From Pseudanabaena biceps PCC 7429 (lineage in GTDB: Bacteria; Cyanobacteriota; Cyanobacteriia; Pseudanabaenales; Pseudanabaenaceae): a stretch of DNA of 34,984 bases. The translations under genes were made by a program, and so were the position numbers. The notes under the pieces were generated by a model. That model was given only the letters and a program-made list of their open reading frames with translations, was not told the DNA's origin and did not search any database. Location of the stretch: assembly GCF_000332215.1 (NCBI RefSeq), contig NZ_ALWB01000018.1, positions 1 through 34,984 on the forward strand, given 5' to 3'. Below, in pieces: positions 18,345-27,202 of this stretch; position 1 is the stretch's first letter, and every line of letters starts with the position of its first letter.

Positions 18345-21300
18345 CTGCGGCACGGTTTCTTCTTCCAATTCAAGGAGTAAAAGATCTTCTTCTTTATTCT
18401 TTTTGCGTTCCCTGCGTTTTTGTTCCTTTTGTCGTAAGTCTAAAACTAGCTCAGGATTGTCTTTGATAAACGCATCGCGTAGAGATTGAGAATCGGGTTC
18501 TTCGATGTGGAAATCGGGAGATATTTCATCCTGCAAACGCAGTTCCCACTCGTAGGCTTTGGCGGGGTGATATTTCCAGAAGAGACTGTGGGCGACGGCT
18601 AGGGATGGGTCTTTTTGGCATTTTTCATCGACGCGGCTGGGGAAATAGCGGGCGGCGAGGTGTGACCAGTCATAGTCTTTTTTGTTTTGGGCGGTGCTGA
18701 GTTCTGACCACCATGTTTTGGGCTTGTTCCATTGGGGTTCGAGCAATGTCCAGAGGGTGGCGCTGTTGATCATTACGCCGTCATCGAGATCCATTTTGAA
18801 GGTGGCATCGACTTCACGGGGTGGATCACTGGGTTTGGTGGGTGGTGCGCCACGTTCGGCGATCGCTTGGACTTTGGTGATCAGGTCTTGCAGTTCTTCT
18901 TGGAGTTTGATTAGTTCGCTATAGCGTTTTTCGGCTGTGGCTCTTGCCTTAGTGTCAGCTTGGTTACGCGCCGCCATGAGGTCGTTGATCTCACCGAGGA
19001 GGTGGTTTTGGTCGGGGAGGAGGTGGTCAGCGAGGAGGGTTTGCAGGGTGTTGTCTGTCCATTGGTGGATGGGGATGATCGCGACAAAGTTCTTTTTGGT
19101 GGATGAGATGGGGAAGTAGATCGGGCGTTGGTCGTAGCGTTTGAGGTGGTCTTCTTTGAAGTAGTCTTGGCGTAACCATTCGCGGAGTGTTTTTTTAGAG
19201 ATATTTGCGCCATGTTCTGCCCATGCCTGATGGATGGGGGCGGCGGCGGGGTGGGTGAGGCGATCGCCGATTTCGGGGAGGTCTTGGCTATAGGCGGAGA
19301 GGTAGAGGATAGAAAGACCCTCACCCCCAGCCCCTCTCCCATTGAGGGAGAGGGGAGCAAATTCTCTTGCTCCCCCTTCTCCCGTTCTGGGAGAAGGGGG
19401 CTGGGGGGATGAGGGTCTTCCAAACCGTCCCAATGCTAACCCCACAGCGTAGGAAATAAAGTCTTGCGCGGTGGGTGGGTCGTATTCGGGATGGTAGGGA
19501 GGGAGGGGTGTGCCTGCGGGTCGGTCTACGGCGGTTTGCGCCCATGTTTGGGCGGTGCGCCAAGGGCTAGGTCGGGGGCTAATAAATTCTACGGATGTCT
19601 CGCGTCCTGCTTCATGTTCGCTAAATGCTTTTTCAAGTTCTCTAAATATCTCGTCTGCGGATTCTATGGGGAATAATGGAAGTCGGTTTACATCTCCAAC
19701 TTCAAAACCTACACTGGGATTTAGTGAGATTAAAATTTCTTGTGACAAATTACTGTTGATTAGACAAAGACAGTTTGCAAATCTTTCTGGAAAAATAGAT
19801 GATCCTTTATTCCCAAATACACTCTTATATCTATGTATCCTACCTCTAAATGAAGATCCTATCATAGAGAAAGCAATGCCTTTCCTAAAGTAAAAAGAAC
19901 GGCTTGGCATACCATTTCCACCTCCTTTAGAGCCGAAATAGTCATATAGAATTTGCTTTTCAATAGCAGAATTTTCCCAACGTATAACTATATCAAGTGG
20001 TTCAAACCACGACTTTCCAGACGCTCCTTTAATATAAGGAACCCATTTATATTGAGGTAATTCTGATAAATCATCTATGGGACAAATAAATAGTTCATTC
20101 GGGTTTATCTCCCAAGGATAGCGAAGGAATCTAGTATTATTTGCCGTTGCCATTCCTTGCTTAACATCTGTTTCATCGCCTAATTTTGGAGTTTTGTCGT
20201 AGAGTTTAAGAAAGGCATCATCCCACCAGTAAATGAGAGGCTTTTCTTTGATGACATTAAAATTTTGCGTTTTGAACTCATATCTTCCCACATGAGCCAA
20301 TACCGCCGCCCGTTTGCGATTCGTTCGCTGGCTATCCCTTGAATTGTCATCTAATGGAGTCGGTTGGATCGCAATACTAAAAGATTCTGATGGATTCTTT
20401 TTTACAAAAATACTCATCACCGTAGAAACAACTTCATCAACAATTGCCTCAAAACCACCGCGATCTATATCCCCTAACAATCGCAGATCATAATTCTCAA
20501 TCAAAAACTCCCGAATTGCCGAATATTGACTGATAAACATCCAATTTCGCATCGTCAGCAACGCCGAAAAACCACCATCCTTTGCCAACTCCAAACCACG
20601 CTGCAAAAACGCCGCATAGAGATCCGCCTTCCCCTTGGGGTAATGCTTCGACAAATAACCAGCATCCGCCATCTTACTTGTCCCCTGATACGGCGGATTC
20701 CCAATTACCAGATCATACTGACCTTCCCGCACCATCCTCACAAACCTCACCCCCGCCGCCAACTGCTCACCCCACAGCCGCACCCCCAGATCATCACTCT
20801 GCGATCGCTGCTGCAAAAACCTCTCCAACGCCTCCAACACCGTCACCTGCGCCAGCGCCTTATCAAAATCTAATCGCGCCTGAGCAGGACGAAAACCCTC
20901 AAACAAACTACCCTGCTGCGGCTCTAGCAACACCTTCACCTGTGTTTCATAATCAGCGATCGCCTGTGTCACCGCCCCATCCACCTTCAGCAAACTACCC
21001 CACACATCCGCCCCCTTCAGCGCCTCCACAATCTGCATCGTCAACTTCGGCGGAATCCCCGTCTCCTGCTTCACCTCATCATAAAAATTCAACAACTCAG
21101 GATCATCTTTCGGCAAATTCGCCAAATTCAAATTCGCCGCCACCAGATTAATCTGCTTCGGTGCAGCATCCTTACAAAGCCCCTTCGCCTTCAGCCACAA
21201 CGCCGCCGCCGCCATCTGCACCGCCCGCGCATCAATATCAATCCCATAGAGATTATTCTCTAAGATGCTATTAGCGATCGCCGCATCCGACCAAACTTCC

Positions 21301-22589
21301 CCCCGATGCCGCAATTCTTCTTGATAAAAAGCAAACAGCAAGTCAAAAGCAATCACAAGGAAATGCCCCGACCCACAGGCAGGATCGATGAGTTTGAGGT
21401 TGCGGAGGGAAAGATTAGCTTTATCAAGGCTACTCTGTTCATTCAAGTCTGTTTGTCTACGTTGCAAGGTTTCGATCCCCCCCAGCCCCCCTTGTGAAGG
21501 GGGGAGAAGAGAAAGAGAATCTTTTCCCCCCTTTTCAAGGGGGGTTAGGGGGGATCTTCCATCCTCCTTGTGCGGAGAAACTTCAAGAGAATCTTTTCCC
21601 CCCTTTACAAGGGGGGCTAGGGGGGATCTCACCCAATACTTCCAACGCTGTTCTTGCTCATTCTCAATGGGCATCAACTCATCTAGCGCCACATCCCCCG
21701 CCTCCCGCCTTTGTCGCCAATCCTGTCGCCTTGTTTCTAGAGTTTCCAGAGTGCGATCGCTCACCGCCTCCGCAACCCAACCATTCGCCGCGCAAATATC
21801 GAGCCATTGATTATTCAAGCTATTTTGCAATAGCCACTCCACCATATAGCGCTCCGTAAACATTTGCGTCTTACTGGCGATTTCGTGCGGCTCTACCTTA
21901 CCGCCATCATTCATCTTTTGATCAATACTCTCCCGTTCAGGATCATTCCAATATTGATAGATCCATCCCAAGGTCGTATCATCACGCCAAGCATCCGCCT
22001 CAACCTTGTCTAGCGCCTCCACTAAATACCGCAAAGTCAACGCAGGCATAGGAATAAGCTCAATATAGCCATTCAATCCGCCGCGCCCAAATAAACCCGA
22101 CAAGTCTAGCGCCAATTCATCAAACACCAATCGCAACAGCAACCCATAGCCCTGATCTTCCTCTTGCAAAAACTCTGGTGCATAGTCCCGAAATTCCTTA
22201 AACGCAGGGCTTTGCCATCCTCCTGTAACTAATTTGGGCTTCAGCAACCCCATCGCCTCTAAATGCTTAATCACCGCTAACCGATTCAGCCAAGTCGCCG
22301 CCGCCAACTTTTCGAGATCCTGCCGATGGCGATCGCGTAATTCCTGTTTGAGTTTTGGCGATTGCTTGCCCTTATGAACCGCAAGATCCCCCTTCACCAG
22401 TTCTTCCAGATATTTCTCTAACCTCTCCCGCTTACAATGACGCTCCTCATCTAGCTGCACCTGTTCTAGCTTTACGCCCATCAGGTATGTGGACTCCACG
22501 GCGTTGTGTAGGTCAGTAATCAGGCGATCGCGCAAATTGCGAATGGTTTTGGAGAGTTGAGATTTAGCTGTAGGAGTGAGGTAGGTCAT
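18339..22589 (-). CDS. pglX: BREX adenine-specific DNA methyltransferase PglX
   Basis: BREX N6-adenine methyltransferase that marks self DNA, 1416 aa from the ATG at 22589 (a TTG four codons upstream is possible). Motif I DPACGSGHF is at 402-410 and motif IV NPPY at 631-634, giving the gamma-class Eco57I-like order; the C-terminal 600 residues should hold the target recognition and helical domains. Two repeat clusters are translated in frame: residues about 321-373, containing RSPLAPLVKGGK-type units, and about 1058-1093, rich in Pro and Gly. These make the protein longer than it would otherwise be and lie outside the catalytic motifs. Its start overlaps the GNAT gene by 26 bases and has no clear Shine-Dalgarno, so translation is probably coupled to the toxin gene. 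The last codons lie in another repeat. Confidence 0.92.
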   Translation of the reverse strand: MTYLTPTAKSQLSKTIRNLRDRLITDLHNAVESTYLMGVKLEQVQLDEERHCKRERLEKYLEELVKGDLAVHKGKQSPKLKQELRDRHRQDLEKLAAATWLNRLAVIKHLEAMGLLKPKLVTGGWQSPAFKEFRDYAPEFLQEEDQGYGLLLRLVFDELALDLSGLFGRGGLNGYIELIPMPALTLRYLVEALDKVEADAWRDDTTLGWIYQYWNDPERESIDQKMNDGGKVEPHEIASKTQMFTERYMVEWLLQNSLNNQWLDICAANGWVAEAVSDRTLETLETRRQDWRQRREAGDVALDELMPIENEQEQRWKYWVRSPLAPLVKGGKDSLEVSPHKEDGRSPLTPLEKGGKDSLSLLPPSQGGLGGIETLQRRQTDLNEQSSLDKANLSLRNLKLIDPACGSGHFLVIAFDLLFAFYQEELRHRGEVWSDAAIANSILENNLYGIDIDARAVQMAAAALWLKAKGLCKDAAPKQINLVAANLNLANLPKDDPELLNFYDEVKQETGIPPKLTMQIVEALKGADVWGSLLKVDGAVTQAIADYETQVKVLLEPQQGSLFEGFRPAQARLDFDKALAQVTVLEALERFLQQRSQSDDLGVRLWGEQLAAGVRFVRMVREGQYDLVIGNPPYQGTSKMADAGYLSKHYPKGKADLYAAFLQRGLELAKDGGFSALLTMRNWMFISQYSAIREFLIENYDLRLLGDIDRGGFEAIVDEVVSTVMSIFVKKNPSESFSIAIQPTPLDDNSRDSQRTNRKRAAVLAHVGRYEFKTQNFNVIKEKPLIYWWDDAFLKLYDKTPKLGDETDVKQGMATANNTRFLRYPWEINPNELFICPIDDLSELPQYKWVPYIKGASGKSWFEPLDIVIRWENSAIEKQILYDYFGSKGGGNGMPSRSFYFRKGIAFSMIGSSFRGRIHRYKSVFGNKGSSIFPERFANCLCLINSNLSQEILISLNPSVGFEVGDVNRLPLFPIESADEIFRELEKAFSEHEAGRETSVEFISPRPSPWRTAQTWAQTAVDRPAGTPLPPYHPEYDPPTAQDFISYAVGLALGRFGRPSSPQPPSPRTGEGGAREFAPLSLNGRGAGGEGLSILYLSAYSQDLPEIGDRLTHPAAAPIHQAWAEHGANISKKTLREWLRQDYFKEDHLKRYDQRPIYFPISSTKKNFVAIIPIHQWTDNTLQTLLADHLLPDQNHLLGEINDLMAARNQADTKARATAEKRYSELIKLQEELQDLITKVQAIAERGAPPTKPSDPPREVDATFKMDLDDGVMINSATLWTLLEPQWNKPKTWWSELSTAQNKKDYDWSHLAARYFPSRVDEKCQKDPSLAVAHSLFWKYHPAKAYEWELRLQDEISPDFHIEEPDSQSLRDAFIKDNPELVLDLRQKEQKRRERKKNKEEDLLLLELEEETVPQG
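19314..19419. repeat. GC-rich interspersed inverted repeat, copy 2, inside pglX
   Basis: Same design as the copy at 14333-14437. Outer arms AAGACCCTCACCCCCAGCCC pair with GGGCTGGGGGGATGAGGGTCTT (gapped), enclosing two small hairpins, CCCCTCTCCC/GGGAGAGGGG and CCCCCTTCTCCC/GGGAGAAGGGGG. It is read through by pglX without breaking the frame and encodes a segment with SSPQPPSPRTGEGG and NGRGAGGEGLS. Confidence 0.88.
21474..21629. repeat. Cluster of three GGATCCCCCC-type repeats inside pglX
   Basis: Three related palindromic units: 21474-21503 in one orientation, 21517-21556 and 21589-21629 in the other. The last two share GAATCTTTTCCCCCC, CAAGGGGGG and AGGGGGGATCT. The cluster stays in frame in pglX and is translated as units like RSPLAPLVKGGKDSL and RSPLTPLEKGGKDSL, then LLPPSQGGLGGI. 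This is a known type of cyanobacterial dispersed repeat. It lies upstream of the catalytic motif DPACGSG, in what should be a surface loop. Confidence 0.88.
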
Positions 22590-23100
22590 AGAGGAGAGCA
22601 ATCGATTTCATCGGTAAATAGAGTTTCATAGAGTGCTGCTTAAATCTTTGAAAGCCATATTTCAGATAAAAGCTAACGGCGGATTCATCCAAGGCTTCAG
22701 CAATCACGGCTAAGGATGCAACTTGCTGCGATACATCAAGGGATTTTTGCAAAGCGTCAACTAACATCAACTCTCCAAATCCTTGACCACGATAACGAAG
22801 ATCCACCGCTAGACGACCTAATAATGTCGCTGGCAATTGGGGATATCGAGGTAGATTTTTGGCAAAGTTGTCATCAAGATCCGTAACTTCAACGGTGTAA
22901 GCTGAGAGAGTATAGTAAGCCAGAATGTAATTTTTAGATTGACCGTCAGGCGCATCTACAAGGACAAAGACAGACGCAATGTATTTTTTCAGATCTTGGG
23001 ATGCTTGCTTATGAATATAGCGATTAAGACTCTCATTGCCACAATCAAAACTGCTGCGATCGTGTTTTTGGCGATCAAAAGATTCAATTTTAAGAACCAC
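22564..23100 (-). CDS. TacT-like GNAT acetyltransferase toxin
   Basis: GNAT-family N-acetyltransferase, 178 aa, of the toxin group paired with DUF1778 antitoxins; characterised members (TacT, AtaT) acetylate the amino group of aminoacyl-tRNA and block translation. Visible features are FDCGNESLNRYIHKQASQD at 18-36, typical of this group, the acetyl-CoA loop RLAVDLRYRGQGFGELM (95-111, R-x-x-G-x-G), and FYLKYGF near 145-151 with the likely catalytic tyrosine. It starts on the final base of the antitoxin gene and overlaps pglX by 26 bases. It therefore sits inside the BREX operon, and its transcript must run into pglX. Substrate is inferred from the family. Confidence 0.88.
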   Translation of the reverse strand: MVLKIESFDRQKHDRSSFDCGNESLNRYIHKQASQDLKKYIASVFVLVDAPDGQSKNYILAYYTLSAYTVEVTDLDDNFAKNLPRYPQLPATLLGRLAVDLRYRGQGFGELMLVDALQKSLDVSQQVASLAVIAEALDESAVSFYLKYGFQRFKQHSMKLYLPMKSIALLYDLPHSYS

Positions 23101-23390
23101 TATCCCCTCAACACCTGTTGATGTCGTAACGCCGCCGCCCTTAATCGCGCATTGGGTTCACTAGGATTCAGGATTGCCTGTACAAAGGTTTCACTGTCTT
23201 CTAAATTCAGCTTCAACGATTGGTGACGGGCGATCGCTTGACAAGCAGAGGCTTGGACACTGGCAATCACAAAATCAGTCAGGGTGCGTCCTTCAAGGTC
23301 AGCCGCCTTTTGCCATAGTGCTTTAATCTCTGGACTAACACGAGCTTCTAATCTGGCAATAGTTTTTGATGGTGTTTTGAGACTACTCAT
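23100..23390 (-). CDS. TacA-like DUF1778 antitoxin
   Basis: Ribbon-helix-helix antitoxin of the DUF1778 family, 96 aa from the ATG at 23390. A TTG 22 codons upstream extends the frame, but this ATG has GGGAG at a suitable distance, gives the normal family length and starts MSSLKTPSKTIARLEARVSPE. The N-terminal RLEARVSPEIKALWQKAADLEGRTLTDFVIAS segment is the DNA-binding RHH; the C-terminal tail with SLKLNLEDSETFVQAIL would wrap the GNAT toxin. It is followed by the toxin with a one-base overlap. A consensus TATAAT promoter with a palindrome lies just upstream, so autorepression of an internal promoter is likely. Confidence 0.88.
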   Translation of the reverse strand: MSSLKTPSKTIARLEARVSPEIKALWQKAADLEGRTLTDFVIASVQASACQAIARHQSLKLNLEDSETFVQAILNPSEPNARLRAAALRHQQVLRG

Positions 23391-23442
23391 AGGTTTGGCT
23401 CCCAAGATAAAATCAAAATAAAATGATGAGTTGTCAGTTTTA

Positions 23443-23471
23443 ATTATATACGGCAATTAGCCGTAAGTAAA
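23443..23471 (-). promoter_or_regulatory. Promoter plus palindromic operator of the DUF1778-GNAT pair
   Basis: Read on the minus strand: TTTACT at 23471-23466 (-35-like, 4 of 6), exactly 17 bases of spacer, then a perfect TATAAT at 23448-23443. The 17-base spacer is itself an inverted repeat (TACGGC-TAATT-GCCGTA), as expected for an RHH antitoxin operator. The -35 lies beside the brxC stop codon, so pglX can be transcribed from here without brxC. Confidence 0.6.
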
Positions 23472-23472
23472 T

Positions 23473-26400
23473 TTAGATCAACCGAATCCGTATATTTTTC
23501 TTATTTTCCAACTGCTTCAATAAGCGATCGCGAAAGGTATCGACTAAGGCATTCACCTCATCAGGATTGCGAAGTTCACGATTGCGTAAATCCGTAAGCA
23601 CATCAAGGGTGAGAACCTGCTCCTGAGTCTCTTCCGAAATTAAGCGATCGAGAGTGGCATTAGCTTCCATTTCTGCTTGCTCTAATTGTCGTATTGCCGA
23701 GTCGCGTAACTGGATCAGCGTCGGATAGAGAGCATCGATCGTGGTTTTAATCTCTGCCTGTCGGATCGGACGGATCACATAGTCAGCCTTTTCTTCACTG
23801 AGTCGCGCAAAGCCATGTCTCGTCTTTACCCTTGCTGCCACTGCTTCTAGTTGGAGATATTGAGCATCAAGCAAGTCATGCCTTACCTCACGATAGCGCA
23901 AGGCGATCGCCTCAATACTAGGGGTTAAACTTGTCAGATCGCGCCAAGGGCGTTCCGCTTGCAGTTGTTGACGTAGGGCGATCGCCATCGGTTCGAGGTC
24001 TGCTAATTTGCCCATACCGCGCAACTGTTCCACGCAATGAATATAAACATCATGGGCTTTTTTGACTTGGGCGATCGCCTCATTAGTCAGTTCGCTATTT
24101 TCGATACTTAGGCGCTGCATCCCATCTTGCAAAACTTCTAAATGTCGTTTGACGGCTCTTACGGTGTCTTCAATTTGGCGCGATTGACAGCAATCAGTTA
24201 GGGCTTTTTGCAATTTTTGCAAGCTGTCAGGGAGTTGGTGGCGATCGTCATAGTTTTGATCGGCGACATCCTGTAACCGTAAGGGTAATCGGTTATATTT
24301 CCCTTCTAACTCCCGTAATAGAGAAGCCTTATAGGGAAAATATTTAAACACGGCATCGGCGATCGCTTCTTTCTCACGGTCTAGTTCTACTTGTAAATAG
24401 TCATTAAAAAATTTACAAATGGCATTGCGATCGCGCACGGTGATATCGCTTTCTGTAGAAAGTAAAATTTCCGCCTTTTTCAGATCGCGCTCTTTCTTAA
24501 ATAAATCCTCCACACCCACATCCGCGTATGAACTAATCATTTGCTGATTTTCGGTACGAATACGAATTTTATTTGCTCGTAGCAGTCCCAACAGACAAGC
24601 ACGGACAAGATCGGAGGCGTAGCCATAGGGCGCACTGCCAAATATTGTTAATAGGCTACTACCCGCTAAACCATTATTTCGTGCTATTGCCTCATAGATC
24701 AGCGTGGGAATTTCGCCATTACAGGTGGGTACATATTTCCCCGCATCTAGGCTCAAAATTCCCAACTCCCTCTCCATAAACTTCTGGGATACGCCCGAAA
24801 GTTGTTTTTTGAACAATTGTTCTAACTCGCTAGGGGCGATCGCCATGTCCTGAAAATGGGGATAAACATCAGGTAAAATACTCTCAGCGGTGTGTTGCAA
24901 CAGACTCGAAAAAGTAAGCCCCTGCGCGTCCAGTTGCCGCCCCCGAAAATAGAAGCTTCCCCTCACAAAGGCATTAGAGATAGCTTCTTTGAGAATTGAA
25001 TCAAGGCGATCGGCTTCCGACTGTTCTTCGATCAACAGCCTTTGCTTATTAGGTGATAGCGCTGCAAATCGACCTTGATATTTGCTGATCATTTGCCGCG
25101 ATCGCACCTGTCTTCTCGCTAGTTCAGGAATATCGCTGATATTCCCCACTACCCATAACAGGCGATCGCGATAGGCTTCCTGTCCAGTCTGGGCAATCCA
25201 AATCGTGACATCTTCTTTGAGATCATCACGGATATAGCGCAAATCGACAATTGCTGTCGCCACATCATTAGGTGAGATCAAGCGCTCATCCTTGCGCTGA
25301 CGTTCATCGCTAAAGTAAGCCTGCCAACGGAAAGAACGTCCTTTATATTTAGGATTTTCAGTATCGCCGATCAGCACCTTGAGTTTTTCCATCAAGATCG
25401 CGGTCATTTTTTCATCATTCACACCCTCGCTATCACGCTCTCTTTGCCATTCCTGCCCTGCGGAGCTTTGCAGTTTATAACCCAATTTCTCAGAGTAGGT
25501 AATATGTCCGCGATCGCGTAATTTATCGAGGGCAATCTGTATCTCTGGTTCATTGTTACCTACACCAAGGCTGTCATAAAGGCATTGACTAATCAATTTT
25601 GCTGTCGTTGGCTGAGATTCTTGAATTAGTTGTAATAAAGCGATCGCCTTGGCAACTTTGAGCGCCAATTGATCACCGACAATTTCGCGATCTCCCAAGA
25701 TCCGTGTCATCGTATTTTGAGTATCCACATCCAACGCCGTCTGCTGAATCTCGTAGATCGCATCAATGGTGACTAAAGCTCCCAGCTTGCGATCGCCTAG
25801 CCCTTGTGTCCGAAATAATTCTCCTAGCATTTGCAGCAACCCGCGCACGGCATAGTCATCACCTTTGACACGGGTAGAGGTCAAGCGCAAGCTACTGGTA
25901 ATCTGCATAAACAGATCGATGTAGTTGGGCAGCAGGGGATAAACCTCTAGAAAATCCTCTTCCGAAATATTCTCACAACCATAGGCATAGAGCTTCAGAT
26001 CGGAACGATGTTGTTGAAACAAATTTCGCAACTCTGCTTCATGGACAGGTGACTTTTGCAATAGACGTTTATGCACAACATCACGAATATTCGCAGGTGT
26101 CAGATGCACCCGAAATCTGGGCGGAAATCGATCCTTGAGCTTGCCAATATTCCCTTGATCGATGCCATCTTCTAGTTGTTGTTGCCCCGTTGCCAACAGC
26201 CACACCCGCCCCTTCAGTTTTTGACCGAGATCTTCTACAAAAGACTGTAACTTCAGCATCCGATTGTCATTTTGATGGATATATTGACTGACTTCATCAA
26301 TGGTAATAAACAGTGTTTTGCTAGGAGCGCGACGATTGAGCATGGCGGCGATCGCCTTAGTCGTTTCATCCACGGCTGAACCTAGCCCCGTTCTACTCCC

Positions 26401-27141
26401 CGCCCGACTGTCGATCCAACTCATCGGCTCAATGTACTTTTCAGGCTCAAGACGATGCAAAATCAGAGAGAAATCCTCTTCAGCTAATTCACTATTTTTG
26501 ATCTGCTCCCAAGGCTTACCGATGGTGGTGATCGCACATTCTAAAAAAGCATCCCAACGCCCATCGATTTCTAACTTCAGTTCATGCTCAGCGACATAAT
26601 TACTAGTTTTGCAATAGCCCAAACGTTTCTGGATTTCGCGTTTAGCAACTTGATGGATATCTTCATTTTCCCGCGCTAAAGAGCCTATATCAAATACCAC
26701 CGCGATCGCCTCGATCCGCTTGGTTAACTTTTGCCAAGCCTCCTTAAATTCGGTGGACTTAGGCGAATCATCCCGCGACAATAAAGCATCAGCAAGTTTT
26801 TGTCCATTTGGCATTTGGCGATCGTCTAGCGCAAGTCCCAACAACTTCGCAAAGCTAGATTTCCCCGAACCATAAAACCCCGAAATCCAAGCAGCAGGTA
26901 ATGTAGTCCCTGACCGATTCGGCTGTTCTAAATCTTGGGCGATCGCCTTAAGTAAACGCACAAACTGCTCGTGAATGCCCTGATTGGTACGAGTATGGCG
27001 CGGGTCATTTTCAGCATAGCCCCCCGTGATGATATATTCCGAAACCTCTTCCCATAATTTAGCTGGCTCCTGTTCATGGAAATAGACCACAGGCGCAATG
27101 TCCCGCGTTACGTCCCTAGCAAAAATATCTTTAACAAGCAT
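23473..27141 (-). CDS. brxC: BREX P-loop protein BrxC
   Basis: Large BREX ATPase, 1222 aa, the usual size for BrxC/PglY. The N-terminus MLVKDIFARDVTRDIAPVVY is typical. Walker A GFYGSGKSS is at 88-96, and the Walker B strand LFITIDEVSQYI lies near 278-290. The C-terminal third (about 960-1190) is strongly helical and charged, consistent with coiled coil. BrxC is required for BREX defence and is thought to work with PglX and PglZ in a large complex on DNA. The ATG has GGAG eight bases upstream. It is separated from brxB by about 60 bases containing a perfect hairpin repeat, and its stop abuts the promoter of the inserted TA pair. Confidence 0.93.
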   Translation of the reverse strand: MLVKDIFARDVTRDIAPVVYFHEQEPAKLWEEVSEYIITGGYAENDPRHTRTNQGIHEQFVRLLKAIAQDLEQPNRSGTTLPAAWISGFYGSGKSSFAKLLGLALDDRQMPNGQKLADALLSRDDSPKSTEFKEAWQKLTKRIEAIAVVFDIGSLARENEDIHQVAKREIQKRLGYCKTSNYVAEHELKLEIDGRWDAFLECAITTIGKPWEQIKNSELAEEDFSLILHRLEPEKYIEPMSWIDSRAGSRTGLGSAVDETTKAIAAMLNRRAPSKTLFITIDEVSQYIHQNDNRMLKLQSFVEDLGQKLKGRVWLLATGQQQLEDGIDQGNIGKLKDRFPPRFRVHLTPANIRDVVHKRLLQKSPVHEAELRNLFQQHRSDLKLYAYGCENISEEDFLEVYPLLPNYIDLFMQITSSLRLTSTRVKGDDYAVRGLLQMLGELFRTQGLGDRKLGALVTIDAIYEIQQTALDVDTQNTMTRILGDREIVGDQLALKVAKAIALLQLIQESQPTTAKLISQCLYDSLGVGNNEPEIQIALDKLRDRGHITYSEKLGYKLQSSAGQEWQRERDSEGVNDEKMTAILMEKLKVLIGDTENPKYKGRSFRWQAYFSDERQRKDERLISPNDVATAIVDLRYIRDDLKEDVTIWIAQTGQEAYRDRLLWVVGNISDIPELARRQVRSRQMISKYQGRFAALSPNKQRLLIEEQSEADRLDSILKEAISNAFVRGSFYFRGRQLDAQGLTFSSLLQHTAESILPDVYPHFQDMAIAPSELEQLFKKQLSGVSQKFMERELGILSLDAGKYVPTCNGEIPTLIYEAIARNNGLAGSSLLTIFGSAPYGYASDLVRACLLGLLRANKIRIRTENQQMISSYADVGVEDLFKKERDLKKAEILLSTESDITVRDRNAICKFFNDYLQVELDREKEAIADAVFKYFPYKASLLRELEGKYNRLPLRLQDVADQNYDDRHQLPDSLQKLQKALTDCCQSRQIEDTVRAVKRHLEVLQDGMQRLSIENSELTNEAIAQVKKAHDVYIHCVEQLRGMGKLADLEPMAIALRQQLQAERPWRDLTSLTPSIEAIALRYREVRHDLLDAQYLQLEAVAARVKTRHGFARLSEEKADYVIRPIRQAEIKTTIDALYPTLIQLRDSAIRQLEQAEMEANATLDRLISEETQEQVLTLDVLTDLRNRELRNPDEVNALVDTFRDRLLKQLENKKNIRIRLI

Positions 27142-27163
27142 CGTGTTTTCTCCATTGGTAATT

Positions 27164-27194
27164 GCGGGTGTCGGCGCGAAGCGCCGACACCCGC
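27164..27194. repeat. Perfect hairpin repeat between brxB and brxC
   Basis: Perfect inverted repeat with 14-base arms (GCGGGTGTCGGCGC) around the loop GAA. It has the same GGCGC-GAA-GCGCC core as the hairpin inside pglZ. It could act as an mRNA processing or stability element between brxB and brxC. No T-run follows on the minus strand, so it is not called a terminator. Confidence 0.85.
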
Positions 27195-27202
27195 CTTTGC
27201 TT

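Noticed and set aside
20526-20873. Plus-strand 115-codon open frame
   Set aside because: Antisense shadow of pglX without a ribosome binding site or recognisable domain.
20582-21151. Plus-strand 189-codon open frame, proline- and serine-rich
   Set aside because: It is antisense to the conserved PglX methyltransferase region; its composition reflects the reverse of codon-biased pglX, and no known domain is seen.
21474-21629. CRISPR-like array
   Set aside because: Units are palindromic, differ in orientation, have no regular spacers and are translated in pglX.
27164-27194. Rho-independent terminator between brxB and brxC
   Set aside because: Strong hairpin but no T-run on the minus strand, and it lies inside the operon; better explained as a dispersed repeat.
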